64,000 nt of DNA from Nitratireductor basaltis (lineage in GTDB: Bacteria; Pseudomonadota; Alphaproteobacteria; Rhizobiales; Rhizobiaceae), in NCBI RefSeq assembly GCF_000733725.1, contig NZ_JMQM01000001.1, forward strand, positions 372,001-436,000, in the 5' to 3' direction. The notes beneath the pieces were generated by a model. That model was not told the origin of the DNA, did no database searches, and was given only the letters and a program-made list of their open reading frames with translations. Of this stretch, positions 43,455-52,387 are shown in pieces; within the stretch, counting starts at the first letter, position 1, and each line of letters starts with the position of its first letter. The position numbers and the translations under genes were made by a program.

Positions 43455-44375
43455 TCAGATGAGATGATTGACCCCTTCACGTGCACCCAGATCGAGGGGT
43501 GAGCGTCCCGGAGGTCCAAGGCGGCTGCGGACGGCAGTCCTTGGCGGCTCTGAACGTGCGCGAGATCTGGAATCCACCTCGTCCGTCCAGACCCGAAATG
43601 CCTTGAGCGTGTGCAGTCCGAAGGTGTGCAGGAGAGGAACATCCATTGCATCACGTCCGCGGGCCACCACGATGCGACCCGTACGCGGATGATTGTGGCG
43701 TGCATCGAACGTATACCATCTGCCGCCGAGATAGACCTCGAACCACGCAGAAAAGTCCATGGGCGAGGGATCAGGCTCCACGCCTATATCGCCAAGATAG
43801 CCGTTCACATAGCGGGCGGGAATATTCAGGCAGCGGCAGAACGTGATGGCAAGATGTGCAAAGTCGCGACAGACACCAAGCCGTTCCTGATGTGCCTCCA
43901 GGGCGGTACGCGTGGACCGCGCATAGCCGTAGGAGAATGTGAGGCGGTCATGGACATAGTCGCACACAGCCTGCACGCGCGCCCAGCCGGGCGTAACGTT
44001 GCCGAACAAGCGCCAGGCCAGTTGGCTCAGACGGTCCGTCTCGCAGTACCGGCTGCCTTTCAGATATCGAAGGCATCCGTCCGGCAATTGCTCCGGAGGC
44101 CATTCCCTCGCATCCGGCTGAACGAGGTCAGGCTCTCCCGTGTCGCTCACGATAGCGTCCTGGGTGATGGTGAACTCACCGGCAGGTGCAACCATGCGCA
44201 GGCAACTGTTTCCGAACTGGTCGATGAATGCGCGTTTGGCCACCGGCGGGACCGTTTCGGTGGGACTCTGCCAATTCACATCCCTGGCGCGTTCCGGGTG
44301 GACGCTCATCATGGTGAAGAGATGGGTGGGCTGAGCCACCTCGATCGTCATGCCATATCCAACGCGTATCAACAT
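43455..44375 (-). CDS. Transglutaminase-like cysteine protease family protein
   Basis: 306 residues. The transglutaminase-like catalytic triad is visible as Cys in GVCRDFAHLA, His/Trp region in DFSAWFEVYLGGRWYTFDARHN with the Asp. The N-terminal half (IEVAQPTHLFTMMSVHP) is the usual partner domain. The family normally ends soon after RVWTDEV (about residue 267); here ~39 extra residues rich in Arg, Ser and Pro follow, as though a stop had been lost or shifted. Predicted cytoplasmic; substrate unknown. Confidence 0.82.
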   Translation of the reverse strand: MLIRVGYGMTIEVAQPTHLFTMMSVHPERARDVNWQSPTETVPPVAKRAFIDQFGNSCLRMVAPAGEFTITQDAIVSDTGEPDLVQPDAREWPPEQLPDGCLRYLKGSRYCETDRLSQLAWRLFGNVTPGWARVQAVCDYVHDRLTFSYGYARSTRTALEAHQERLGVCRDFAHLAITFCRCLNIPARYVNGYLGDIGVEPDPSPMDFSAWFEVYLGGRWYTFDARHNHPRTGRIVVARGRDAMDVPLLHTFGLHTLKAFRVWTDEVDSRSRARSEPPRTAVRSRLGPPGRSPLDLGAREGVNHLI

Positions 44376-44424
44376 GACGTCTCTCCCATGAATGTTTGCT
44401 CACGGGAGAAACTTCCAAGCAAGG

Positions 44425-44610
44425 TCAGGTGTTCCCTCGTTTGAAGAAGAAATAGCCCTGATCTTCAAGCTGCATCCAAGTCTGTTCTGCTTGTACCTGC
44501 GCGTGGAAAAGACCGTCTCCCGCCGCGCCCGAACGGTTGGCAAAGGCTGCACCTGACGACGTCGGGTCTGAAAACGGTCGAGGCGGATGCAAGCCGGAAC
44601 TCATGATCAT
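44425..44610 (-). CDS. Possible small protein of unknown function (61 aa)
   Basis: An open frame of 61 residues starting MIMSSGLHPP and ending QLEDQGYFFFKRGNT fills the gap between the transglutaminase-like gene and the tandem-wHTH regulator. The aromatic-rich end looks protein-like, but there is no clear ribosome site and I know no family. It may be just a chance frame. Confidence 0.2.
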   Translation of the reverse strand: MIMSSGLHPPRPFSDPTSSGAAFANRSGAAGDGLFHAQVQAEQTWMQLEDQGYFFFKRGNT

Positions 44611-44653
44611 GCAGTTCGAAATACAGGTTTGGCCGGCGGTGCTGCGGCAGCGA

Positions 44654-45679
44654 TCAGTCGAGACGCAGTTCGAGATAGGGAAGTGCGTTTGGCTGAAAGC
44701 GGGCTGTGACATCGGCGACGCGCGAAATCGCCCGGTCCAGCGACACCCGCAAATGGTGCTCGAGGGCGGCGGCAGCAGCGTCGAATTCCCTGCGAGCCAG
44801 GCATTCCAGGATCGTTTGATGTTCCGGCAGGAATGGCTCGGTGGCAAAAAGACGCGGGGTGAAGCGGTACAAGAAGTTGTGCGCCACCAGCAGGGACTGG
44901 TGCATTGTTATCGTCTGGATGAGTGCCTTGTTCGGGCAGTGTCCCAGAAGCTTCACATGCAAGTCCTCTTCCAGCTGATCCAGAATTGTCCCATCTGGTG
45001 GCTGAGGTGAATTGATCGCGTCCGCAAGATTTTCCCTTGCCTCAAGAATATCCGCAGCGGGAATGAGGTCCGCAGCTTTCTTCAGTGCAAGCGGTTCCAG
45101 CACCCAGCGCAACTCGTAGAGTTCGGCGACATGGTCAGGTGTGAGTGCAGGAGCATACCAACGTGAGCGCTCATCCTTTTGTACAACACCACGCTGCTGC
45201 AGACGTCCCAGAACATCGCGCGCGACGGTACGGCTGACCTTGTGGTAGCGCGCAAGCTCCACCTCCTTGATGCGCCAGCTGCCGAAGGCGATGCGAGCGA
45301 CGATCTCACCCTGGACCTCCTGATAGATCCGTTCCCAGCTGGAACGGGCGGAAAGCTGTATCTGCTTTTCCGCAAGCATGGTTTCGTCGGGCTTGGCCGG
45401 TGTCCTGCCAGATTGCCCGCATACTTCGTAACCTCGGCTCTCACGCTTTGTGACAAGGCCGCGTTCTTCCAAAAGGGCGAGCGCCTGGCGTGCGGGCGCA
45501 CGAGAGATGCCGAAGCGGTTGGCGATCTGCGTTTCCTGAATGCGAGATCCTGCGGCCAGGTCACCGCGCATAATTTGTCGAGACAGAATCTCGAACGCTT
45601 TAAGGTAGAGCGGCGCGACACGTCCCGAAACAGCAGGTCCATTCTCTGCCGCCTGTGTGTCAGCGGCAGAAAATATCAA
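44654..45679 (-). CDS. GntR-type regulator with two winged-helix domains and FCD domain
   Basis: 341 residues, about 100 longer than a normal FCD regulator. Two winged helices can be read in tandem: residues 22-85 (SRIQETQIANRFGISRAPAR, then QALALLEERGLV, ending RGYEV) and 114-177 (SWRIKEVELARYHKVSRTVA, then RDVLGRLQQRGVV, ending RWYAP). The FCD domain follows from ~183 (VAELYELRWVLEPLALK, LEEDLHVKLLGHCPN, PEHQTILECLARREFD). It sits 39 bases downstream of an SDR gene on the same strand and likely controls the neighbouring SDR/Ldh2/TRAP genes. Confidence 0.85.
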   Translation of the reverse strand: MIFSAADTQAAENGPAVSGRVAPLYLKAFEILSRQIMRGDLAAGSRIQETQIANRFGISRAPARQALALLEERGLVTKRESRGYEVCGQSGRTPAKPDETMLAEKQIQLSARSSWERIYQEVQGEIVARIAFGSWRIKEVELARYHKVSRTVARDVLGRLQQRGVVQKDERSRWYAPALTPDHVAELYELRWVLEPLALKKAADLIPAADILEARENLADAINSPQPPDGTILDQLEEDLHVKLLGHCPNKALIQTITMHQSLLVAHNFLYRFTPRLFATEPFLPEHQTILECLARREFDAAAAALEHHLRVSLDRAISRVADVTARFQPNALPYLELRLD

Positions 45680-45718
45680 ATGCTTCCGAGGCGCGATCTT
45701 GCCCAGTTTTCCAACACC

Positions 45719-46486
45719 CTAGATTCCGGAGGCCAGATAGCCGCCATCCACATTTAGCACAGCGCCTGAAACAAATTCCGAGGCGGGCGAGGCGAGGAAG
45801 ATAGCGGCACCCACCAGCTCCTGCAATCTGCCCATCCGCTTCATCGATGCGCGCTTCTCCGCTTCCAGTTTACGTTCGGCAGACATCTGATCTCGGTTGA
45901 GAGCCGTCAGGAAGAAGCCAGGTGCAATGGCATTCACCCGCACGCCGCTTTCTCCCCACTCGGCTGCGAAGCTCTTCGTAAGCCCCACCACGCCCCATTT
46001 GCTCGCGCTGTAGGCTGCGGCTTTCGACCAGCCATTATGCGCCGAGAGTGATGCAATATTGATGATGCTGCCGCTGCCACGCTTCATCATCGCGGGGGCG
46101 AAGGCGGTGCAGGCAAAGTAGGTGCTTTTCAGGTTGGTATCGAGGATACGGTCATAATCGTCCGGAGTCAGGTCCAATGCAGGTTTTATGGCTGTCGTCC
46201 CCTGGCAGTTGACGAGGATGTCCAGCTTCGTGTGTTCCGCCAGCACCGTTTGCGCCAGAGATAGAAGTTCGTCGGGCTCCGCCGCGTTCACCTGGTAAGC
46301 GCTGTTCCGGTCGTCGTCATTAGAGATTTCCTTCGCAACTGATGCCAGTTTTTCGGCGCTGCGTGCGGCGATCAGTGATGTTGCGCCCGCGGCTTTGAAG
46401 CCGAGCGCCAGTTCACGGCCGATCCCTCCCGAGCCGCCAATCACAAGCGCTGTCTTGCCTGCCAAACTGAACATCTCCGAGCTCAT
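45719..46486 (-). CDS. SDR-family dehydrogenase
   Basis: 255 residues from ATG 46486 (GGGAGG, 7-base spacing). SDR marks: VIGGSGGIGRE cofactor loop, NCQG in place of NNAG, catalytic Ser in INIASL, YSASK and NAIAPGFFLTALN. The gluconate 5-dehydrogenase/3-oxoacyl reductase-like part of the family fits best. It faces the SDR/Ldh2/TRAP operon across a 130-base regulatory gap and is followed by the tandem-wHTH regulator. Confidence 0.85.
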   Translation of the reverse strand: MSSEMFSLAGKTALVIGGSGGIGRELALGFKAAGATSLIAARSAEKLASVAKEISNDDDRNSAYQVNAAEPDELLSLAQTVLAEHTKLDILVNCQGTTAIKPALDLTPDDYDRILDTNLKSTYFACTAFAPAMMKRGSGSIINIASLSAHNGWSKAAAYSASKWGVVGLTKSFAAEWGESGVRVNAIAPGFFLTALNRDQMSAERKLEAEKRASMKRMGRLQELVGAAIFLASPASEFVSGAVLNVDGGYLASGI

Positions 46487-46534
46487 AACGTCCTCCCGAA
46501 TTTCGTTGGTGCCACAAAAAGGGACTTTGGGCAC

Positions 46535-46570
46535 TTGCGCATCAATGTGCGATATGACTAATGTACACAT
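46535..46570 (+). promoter_or_regulatory. Predicted promoter with overlapping palindrome
   Basis: TTGCGC (46535-46540), 18-base spacer and TATA-like TAATGT (46559-46564) are followed and overlapped by ATGT-AC-ACAT (46561-46570), an inverted repeat of the GntR type. It lies in the divergent gap before the SDR at 46619. A regulator bound here would block the -10 box. The tandem-wHTH GntR nearby is the candidate. Confidence 0.35.
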
Positions 46571-46618
46571 AGGACGTTTTAATGGAAGCCAATAGTTTCC
46601 GAAATGGGAGGAGGACCC

Positions 46619-47362
46619 GTGGCAGAACGTTTGTCAGGCAAACGCGCCTTCGTAACCGGGGCGGGTCAGGGGATGGGGCGTGCCATTGCGCTCGCCTTTT
46701 CGGCAGAGGGCTGTGAGGTCATCGCTGCCAGTCGCACGCTCGAGAAGATGGAGGACTTGCCGCAGCAATCGGCTCTCATCTCCACGGTCGGCGTGGATGT
46801 GACGGATGGAGCTTCGCTCGAAAACACTCTCAAAGAAGCTGGTGCGCTGGACATTCTCGTAAATTGCGCAGGTTGGGTGCATGACGACACACTTCTGAAT
46901 TGCACGGATGAAGAGTGGCAGCGCAGCCTGGATGTGAACGTCACCTCCGCATTCCGCGCAATCAAGGCTGTCCTGCCGGGAATGATCGAGCGAGGCAGGG
47001 GAGCCATCGTCAATGTCGCCTCGGTGGCTTCGAGCATTTCGGGGGTTAACCGCCGCGTCGCTTATGGAGCGAGCAAGGCAGCCCTGATCGGACTGAGCAA
47101 AGGCGTGGCTCGCGAAGTTATAACGACCGGTGTCCGTTGCAATGCGCTGTGTCCGGGGACGACCGACTCGCCCTCTCTGGGGGATCGCATGCGCTCCAGC
47201 GGCGATGCGGAAGCCGCGCGCAATGCGTTCATCGCCCGCCAGCCGATGGGGCGGCTTGGGACAGTGGAAGAGATGGCTGCAGCAGCCGTCTATCTGGCAA
47301 GCGATGAAACCGCATTCATGACCGGACAGACGCTGGTCATCGACGGAGGCCAGACCCTTTGA
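46619..47362 (+). CDS. SDR-family dehydrogenase (BDH2 / 2-keto-3-deoxy-L-fuconate dehydrogenase-like)
   Basis: 247 residues from GTG 46619 (GGGAGGAGG 4-5 bases upstream; ATG 46604 would overlap that site). Marks: VTGAGQGMGRA, NCAGWVHDDTLL, INVASVASS-like VNVASVASSISGV, YGASKAALIGLSK and CPGTTDSPSLGDRM. The last two closely resemble mammalian BDH2/DHRS6 and bacterial 2-keto-3-deoxy-L-fuconate dehydrogenase, so a short hydroxyacid or deoxy-sugar acid is a reasonable substrate. Overlaps the Ldh2 gene by 4 bases. Confidence 0.86.
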   Translation: MAERLSGKRAFVTGAGQGMGRAIALAFSAEGCEVIAASRTLEKMEDLPQQSALISTVGVDVTDGASLENTLKEAGALDILVNCAGWVHDDTLLNCTDEEWQRSLDVNVTSAFRAIKAVLPGMIERGRGAIVNVASVASSISGVNRRVAYGASKAALIGLSKGVAREVITTGVRCNALCPGTTDSPSLGDRMRSSGDAEAARNAFIARQPMGRLGTVEEMAAAAVYLASDETAFMTGQTLVIDGGQTL

Positions 47363-48459
47363 GTACAATGGGCAAGATAGCCACTGATGACCAGCTTGAA
47401 CACGCCGGGATCGAGCGGCTTTACGGATTCTGCAAATCCGTTCTGATTTCTGTTGGTGCAGATGAGCCAACGGCTGCGGCTGCAACTGATGCCATGTTGC
47501 ATGGATCGCGCCTTGGGGTGGACAGTCACGGAGTTCGTCTGCTTCCGCACTACGTTCAAGCGTTCGCTGGAGGCCGATTGAACTGCCGTCCCAAAATGCG
47601 TCTGGCGCGGCAGATTGGGGTCGTTGCCAATCTGGATGCCGATCATGCGCATGGTGCCAGAGCTGCATATCATGCGATGGACCATGCGGTGGAAATCGCG
47701 CAGAGCCATGGACTGGCCGCCGTTTCGATCCGCAACAGCTCTCATTTCGGCCCGGCTGGTGCCTATGCACTTCATGCTGCCAGGCAAGGTCTGATCGGTC
47801 TTGCGTTTTGCAACTCCGACAGTTTCGTGCGATTGCATGACGGGGCGTCCAGGTTCCACGGGACGAACCCGATCGCGATGTGCGTCCCTGCAAAGGGCCA
47901 AAAGCCGTGGCTTCTAGACATGGCAACAAGTTCCATCACCTATAACCGTATCCAGCTCCATCGCAGTTTGAACGCGCCGCTGGCCGAGAACGTCGCCTCG
48001 ACCGAAACGGGCATGGACACCACCGATCCAGATCTGGCCACCATGCTCGCGCCGTTGGGCGGCATTTTCGGTTTCAAGGGTGCAGGCCTCGCCGGCATGG
48101 TCGAGATATTCAGCGCGGTTCTCTCAGGCAGCAGGCTCAGCCACGAAATCCTGCCGATGGGAGGGCCTGACTTTTCGACGCCGCGCAATGTCGGTGCTTT
48201 TGTCATGGCCATGCGGCCGGATGCGTTTCTCGAACAGGAGGAATTCGACGCAGCGATGCACCGATATATCGAGGGATTGCGGAGTTCACCGGTTCGTGAC
48301 GGTGCGAAGCTGTTCGCGCCTGGTGATCGTGAATGGGCAGAAGAGGCGTACCGCGAGGAACACGGCGTGCCCATCGATCCAGCCACTGAAAAAGCTTTCC
48401 GCCGACTTGCTGCGGAATACGAGCTTCCATTGCCGTTCCAGACAGAGGTGATGGAATAG
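47359..48459 (+). CDS. Malate/L-lactate dehydrogenase family (Ldh2/MDG2-type) oxidoreductase
   Basis: 366 residues from TTG 47359, which has GGAGG ~9 bases upstream and overlaps the SDR stop; ATG 47368 is the alternative. The fold is the non-Rossmann type II malate/L-sulfolactate/ureidoglycolate dehydrogenase family: ADEPTAAAATDAMLHGSRL, GVDSHGVRLLPHYV, RNSSHFGPAGAYAL, NPIAMCVPAKG and LLDMATSSITYNRI. It oxidises an L-2-hydroxyacid with NAD(P). Next to TRAP transporter 1, so its substrate is likely the imported hydroxyacid or a product of the SDRs. Confidence 0.87.
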   Translation: MSTMGKIATDDQLEHAGIERLYGFCKSVLISVGADEPTAAAATDAMLHGSRLGVDSHGVRLLPHYVQAFAGGRLNCRPKMRLARQIGVVANLDADHAHGARAAYHAMDHAVEIAQSHGLAAVSIRNSSHFGPAGAYALHAARQGLIGLAFCNSDSFVRLHDGASRFHGTNPIAMCVPAKGQKPWLLDMATSSITYNRIQLHRSLNAPLAENVASTETGMDTTDPDLATMLAPLGGIFGFKGAGLAGMVEIFSAVLSGSRLSHEILPMGGPDFSTPRNVGAFVMAMRPDAFLEQEEFDAAMHRYIEGLRSSPVRDGAKLFAPGDREWAEEAYREEHGVPIDPATEKAFRRLAAEYELPLPFQTEVME

Positions 48460-48552
48460 GGCAACCGTGATGGTTGCTGCAAATGGACGAAGGCCACGGG
48501 AGGACGTTCGACTGCATGGTCGACGCAGTGGCTGCCAGAGAGGAGAACGACC

Positions 48553-49542
48553 ATGAAGATGAAGAACTTGATGTTGACCTGCGCAGCGCTCGCCATGGGT
48601 GCTGCATCGGCAGGCACAGCTTTGGCGCAGGAAACATTTACGCTCCGCTTCAATCACGTGCTTGGTGCAAGCGAGCCTTTCCATCAGGGTTTTCTTGATT
48701 GGGCCAAGCGTGTTGAAGAACGCACTGATGGTGGGCTCAAAATGGAGGTGTTCCACAGTGCGCAGCTCGGTGTTGAAGAAGACATCATCGAGCAGATCCG
48801 ACAGGGCGCAAATATCGGTCAGAATACCGATGCGGCTCGCTTGGGCAACTATGTGCCGGGCATTGCCATCATCAACGGACCCTATTTCGTGTCCAGCATG
48901 GAGGAAGCCTTTGCGCTCGCAGATCTTCCCACTATTCAGAAATGGCAGGATGAGCTTGCAAGCGATCATGGCCTGAAGGTGGTCTGCTTCGACTGGGTGC
49001 AGGGTTTCCGCAACTTCTATACCAACAAGCCGATCCGTACGCCCGAAGATCTATCGGGTCAGCGTATCCGCACGCCCCCAGCACCGATTTGGCAGGAGTC
49101 GATCCGTGCCCTGGGTGCTGAGCCAGTCGCAATGGCCTTTGGCGATGTCTATCCTGGGCTACAGCAGCGCGCCATTGATGGAGCTGAACTCGTCTATCCC
49201 AACATCACCGCGGGCAATCTTCATGAAGTGCTCGACCACGCAAACGAGACGAAACACATTCTGCTGACCAATTTCCAGGTGGTTAGCTCCGACTGGTTCA
49301 ACAAGCTGCCTGAGGACTATCAGACTGCTCTGGTTGAGGAATGTCGCACTGCAGGTCAGGAAACCTCCCGTGTAATTGCCGAAGCTACGGAGAAGGCGAA
49401 GCAGGAAGTCCAGGAAGCAGGAATGCAGATCATCGAAGATGTCGATATGGACGCGTTTCGTGCGGCCGGTGATGCTGCCTACGAGAAGTTGGGTCTGACC
49501 GAAGCGGTTCAGCAGGTCCGCTCGGAAATGAAGCAACAGTAA
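48553..49542 (+). CDS. TRAP transporter periplasmic binding protein DctP
   Basis: 329 residues; signal peptide 1-25 ending ALA. Mature start QETFTLRFNHVLGASEPFHQG; the carboxylate-binding Arg lies in SGQRIRTPPAP, and GLQQRAIDGAELVYPN is the family's binding-site loop. It captures an organic acid for TRAP transporter 1. GAGAGGAG precedes the start. Thirteen bases separate it from the DctQ gene; the order P-Q-M is the usual one. Confidence 0.92.
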   Translation: MKMKNLMLTCAALAMGAASAGTALAQETFTLRFNHVLGASEPFHQGFLDWAKRVEERTDGGLKMEVFHSAQLGVEEDIIEQIRQGANIGQNTDAARLGNYVPGIAIINGPYFVSSMEEAFALADLPTIQKWQDELASDHGLKVVCFDWVQGFRNFYTNKPIRTPEDLSGQRIRTPPAPIWQESIRALGAEPVAMAFGDVYPGLQQRAIDGAELVYPNITAGNLHEVLDHANETKHILLTNFQVVSSDWFNKLPEDYQTALVEECRTAGQETSRVIAEATEKAKQEVQEAGMQIIEDVDMDAFRAAGDAAYEKLGLTEAVQQVRSEMKQQ

Positions 49543-49555
49543 GCAGGGCTTCGGC

Positions 49556-50098
49556 ATGACCAATGCGACAAACCCCGAGGAACGTGCCGCCACCAGGATG
49601 TGGGGGCTGGTTACGCGCATCGAGGCAGTTCTTGCTGCCATTTTCCTTTGCGCAATGGTCATCCTGATCTTTACTGGCGGGGTGGCGCGCATGGCGCGCT
49701 ACCCCTTGAACTGGACCATAGATTTCGCCACCTGCTTCTTCGCCTGGGCAACCTTTCTTGCGGCCGATATTGCCTGGCGCAACAGCGCGTTCATGAGCGT
49801 CACCGTACTTACCAGCCGTCTGAAGCCTGATCTGCGGAAGTTTCTGGAGTGGGCGAATTACATCATCATCTCGATCTTTCTTGCCTATCTCATCTATGCG
49901 GGAACGAAACTTGCAATTGTCTCGAGCGCTCGCAGTTTTCAAGGCATTCCATGGATCAGCTACTCATGGGTGACGATGAGCCTGCCCGCTGGCGCAGGGC
50001 TCTTGATGATCACGACCTTCATCAAGTTTTATCAGTCGATCGCTGGTGATGCGCGTCAGGGCGCGGCCGAAGTCGACGTTTCGCGCGTGGAAGGTTGA
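49556..50098 (+). CDS. TRAP transporter small membrane subunit DctQ
   Basis: 180 residues with four predicted membrane helices; NWTIDFATCFFAWATFLAAD and the following WRNSAFMSVTVL fit DctQ, whose conserved region is (D/E)E(L)..FLWL..LGA. The role is to support the large channel subunit at the inner membrane. Its start ATG 49556 is 13 bases after the DctP stop; TRAP transporter 1. Confidence 0.87.
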   Translation: MTNATNPEERAATRMWGLVTRIEAVLAAIFLCAMVILIFTGGVARMARYPLNWTIDFATCFFAWATFLAADIAWRNSAFMSVTVLTSRLKPDLRKFLEWANYIIISIFLAYLIYAGTKLAIVSSARSFQGIPWISYSWVTMSLPAGAGLLMITTFIKFYQSIAGDARQGAAEVDVSRVEG

Positions 50099-50102
50099 AG
50101 CG

Positions 50103-51383
50103 ATGATCATCGTTGCGGCAGCTTTCGTCGTGTTCATGCTCATCGGGATGCCGCTGGCCTTCGCGATTGGCATATCAGGGGCGCTCTTCTTTCTGCAGCA
50201 CCCCGAACTGCCTTTTACAATTCCCGTGCAGGTGACGGTTTCCCAGACCCAGAATTTTGCCCTTCTCGCGATCCCGCTTTTCATTCTGGCGGGAAATCTC
50301 ATGAACCATGCAGGCGTCTCAGAGAGGCTCCTGAATCTGGCGTCGGTATTGACGGGACGCTTGAGCGGCGGCCTGGCCCAGGTTTCGCTGGCACTCTCGG
50401 CGCTAATGGGCGGCGTGTCAGGTTCCGCCATCGCAGACGCTGCCATGCAGGCGCGAATGTTGGGTGATGAGATGTCGCAGCGTGGCCTGCCAAGGCCATT
50501 CGCCGCAGCAGTTCTCTCTTTCGGCGCAATTCTTACTCCCATCATTCCGCCGGGGATCGGAATGATCCTTTACGGCACGATCGGCCAGGTCTCGATCGGT
50601 CGTCTATTCGCAGCAGGGATCTTGCCGGCGCTGTGTCTGTGGCTCGCACTTTCCGTGGCCGTCTGGCTCGTATCGCGCAGGCACGGATACCCGCCGGAAC
50701 GCGAGTATCCCCTGTCGTGGAAGGCTAGAGGCGCTGCGTTGCGCAGTGGCATCTGGGCGTTGCTTTTTCCGGTCCTGCTGCTTTTCGGTCTCAGGATGGG
50801 GGTGTTCACTCCGTCGGAGATCGGTGCCTTTGCGGTAGTCTACGCCTTGTTCCTAGGGCTTGTGATCTATCGCTGCCTCAGCGTGCAAGGCTTTGGTGAC
50901 GCATTGAAAGGCAGCCTCATTGATGTCGGCGCCGTCGTGTTTCTGATCGCGCTATCGGCAGTCTTCAGCTATGGCATCGTGTTCGAGCGCGTACCAGAGA
51001 CCATTGCACAGGCCATTCTCGGTCTGACCGACAATCTGCAGCTTGTGATGATCATGGTAGTAGTTTTGGTCATCGCGGTCGGCTTCTTCATTGACGCAAC
51101 GGTGCTCATAATCATGCTGACACCGATCTTTCTCCCCCTGATCCGTCAGCTGGACGGCGACCCCGTCCATTTCGGGATGGTCTTCATCATCGCCGCCACG
51201 ATCGGCAATTTCACCCCGCCTGTAGGCGCTGCCATGTATGCTGTCTGCTCAATCATGAAGGTTTCGGTGGGCGCGTATGCGCGCTCGTCGATACCCTTGC
51301 TGACAGCAGTAGCCCTTGCAACACTGCTCCTGATCTTCGTCCCGGAACTGGTTCTGTTCATACCCAATCTTCTGTTCCGTTGA
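50103..51383 (+). CDS. TRAP transporter large membrane subunit DctM
   Basis: 426 residues from ATG 50103, with about 12 helices. Marks of the DctM family: IPLFILAGNLMNHAG near residue 60, GGVSGSAIADAAMQ, PIIPPGIGMILYG and a C-terminal GNFTPPVGAAMYAVCSI. It is the Na+-coupled channel of TRAP transporter 1. Last gene of the SDR/Ldh2/TRAP unit; 190 bases of convergent intergenic DNA follow. Confidence 0.93.
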   Translation: MIIVAAAFVVFMLIGMPLAFAIGISGALFFLQHPELPFTIPVQVTVSQTQNFALLAIPLFILAGNLMNHAGVSERLLNLASVLTGRLSGGLAQVSLALSALMGGVSGSAIADAAMQARMLGDEMSQRGLPRPFAAAVLSFGAILTPIIPPGIGMILYGTIGQVSIGRLFAAGILPALCLWLALSVAVWLVSRRHGYPPEREYPLSWKARGAALRSGIWALLFPVLLLFGLRMGVFTPSEIGAFAVVYALFLGLVIYRCLSVQGFGDALKGSLIDVGAVVFLIALSAVFSYGIVFERVPETIAQAILGLTDNLQLVMIMVVVLVIAVGFFIDATVLIIMLTPIFLPLIRQLDGDPVHFGMVFIIAATIGNFTPPVGAAMYAVCSIMKVSVGAYARSSIPLLTAVALATLLLIFVPELVLFIPNLLFR

Positions 51384-51449
51384 GGGATGTCAGCCTCCTG
51401 CCGGCCAGCTGAGCAATAGGAGCCGTTTGAGTTGTGGGGCTCGCTCGAA

Positions 51450-51470
51450 CTTGACGGCCGGCCGGTCAAG
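51450..51470. repeat. 21-base inverted repeat between convergent genes
   Basis: CTTGAC (51450-51455) and GTCAAG (51465-51470) flank a self-complementary GGCCGGCCG core. It could form a hairpin serving as a two-way stop between DctM and the NIPSNAP gene, but no T run follows. Confidence 0.35.
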
Positions 51471-51573
51471 TGTCGGCGGCCATATCGCAGATCTGTTTGC
51501 GTTGATGCTTCATGAAGTGAACCAGCTATGCAGGCACCGGTATGAACTCCTCCGCATACCTTGGTGCAATGAA

Positions 51574-51900
51574 TTAGGTGGCGGTAGCATCGAAGAAACT
51601 TGCCGGGGTGAGCAGAGTGTTAATCTGGGAGATCAGGTATCCCGCTTCTGCACTCATTTTCAGATATTCCTGCCATTCCGGGTCTGCCTGAAGCGCCTTG
51701 CGCTTGGCTGCTCTGTCAGCGGCACTCTCATATTTCCAGATATGGATATAGGAATTCACATCGCCCGTCTCGACCCGACCGTAAAATACGGGGTCTCCCA
51801 GATGCCTGGACTGAACCGCCCAGCCGTGCGTCTCGTATAGCTTCATATGTGTGGCAATGGTGCCGGGACGACAGGTATAGGTGCGATGGTCAAATATCAT
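51574..51900 (-). CDS. NIPSNAP family protein
   Basis: 108 residues from ATG 51900 (GGAG 6 bases upstream); it overlaps the end of DctQ by 11 bases. The ferredoxin-like fold of NIPSNAP is recognised by FDHRTYTCRPGTIATHM, GDPVFYGRVETGDVNSYIHIW and ALQADPEWQEYL. Function unknown in bacteria; members often accompany organic-acid or aromatic catabolism. Last gene of the TRAP 2 operon on the minus strand. Confidence 0.83.
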   Translation of the reverse strand: MIFDHRTYTCRPGTIATHMKLYETHGWAVQSRHLGDPVFYGRVETGDVNSYIHIWKYESAADRAAKRKALQADPEWQEYLKMSAEAGYLISQINTLLTPASFFDATAT

Positions 51901-52387
51901 TGGAAACTCCAGAGGGTACGAAGCGGAAGCCATTAGCGGCAGCTATGAGATCGCGAACCGAGTAGGCGCACATGATTGCGCCCGAGAAAGGAATCGCGAA
52001 GTAGAAGATGCTTGTGGGCAGGTTCAGGAGAGGCGTGACGGCACTGCTGCCTTTTGTCAGCGACCAGCCATATCGCGTCATCACGAGCAGAAATCCGAGC
52101 GACAGGAGCGAGACGACGATCTTCAGCACGATTGCCATCGGCGTGTTTGCGAAAAGCTCGTCGAGCCACTCCACGCGGAAATGATCATGCTCACGCCACA
52201 AGGCCGCAGCTCCCGTGAATACCATCCACGCGAACAGTCCTTGCGCGATCTCGTCAAACCAGGCGAGGCCTGCAAGCTGAAACGAGCGGGCGATCACGTT
52301 GATCAGCAGGAGGGCAAACAGGCCTACCAGACATGAGATAGCGATGGCGCGAAGTGCCAAGCCAATAATTTTGTCGAGTGATTTCAT
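51890..52387 (-). CDS. TRAP transporter small membrane subunit DctQ
   Basis: 165 residues from ATG 52387, which overlaps the DctM stop (ATGA); the frame is open further upstream, but that part is within DctM. Four helices with NVIARSFQLAGLAWFDEIAQGLFAW and WREHDHFRVEW, the usual DctQ heart. In this operon it follows DctM, so gene order is P-M-Q, unlike the other two TRAP sets in the window. Confidence 0.88.
   Translation of the reverse strand: MKSLDKIIGLALRAIAISCLVGLFALLLINVIARSFQLAGLAWFDEIAQGLFAWMVFTGAAALWREHDHFRVEWLDELFANTPMAIVLKIVVSLLSLGFLLVMTRYGWSLTKGSSAVTPLLNLPTSIFYFAIPFSGAIMCAYSVRDLIAAANGFRFVPSGVSNDI

Noticed and set aside
46634-47929. 431-codon open frame on the minus strand
   Set aside because: It is antisense to the SDR and Ldh2 genes, which carry full motif sets; no domain seen in the shadow.
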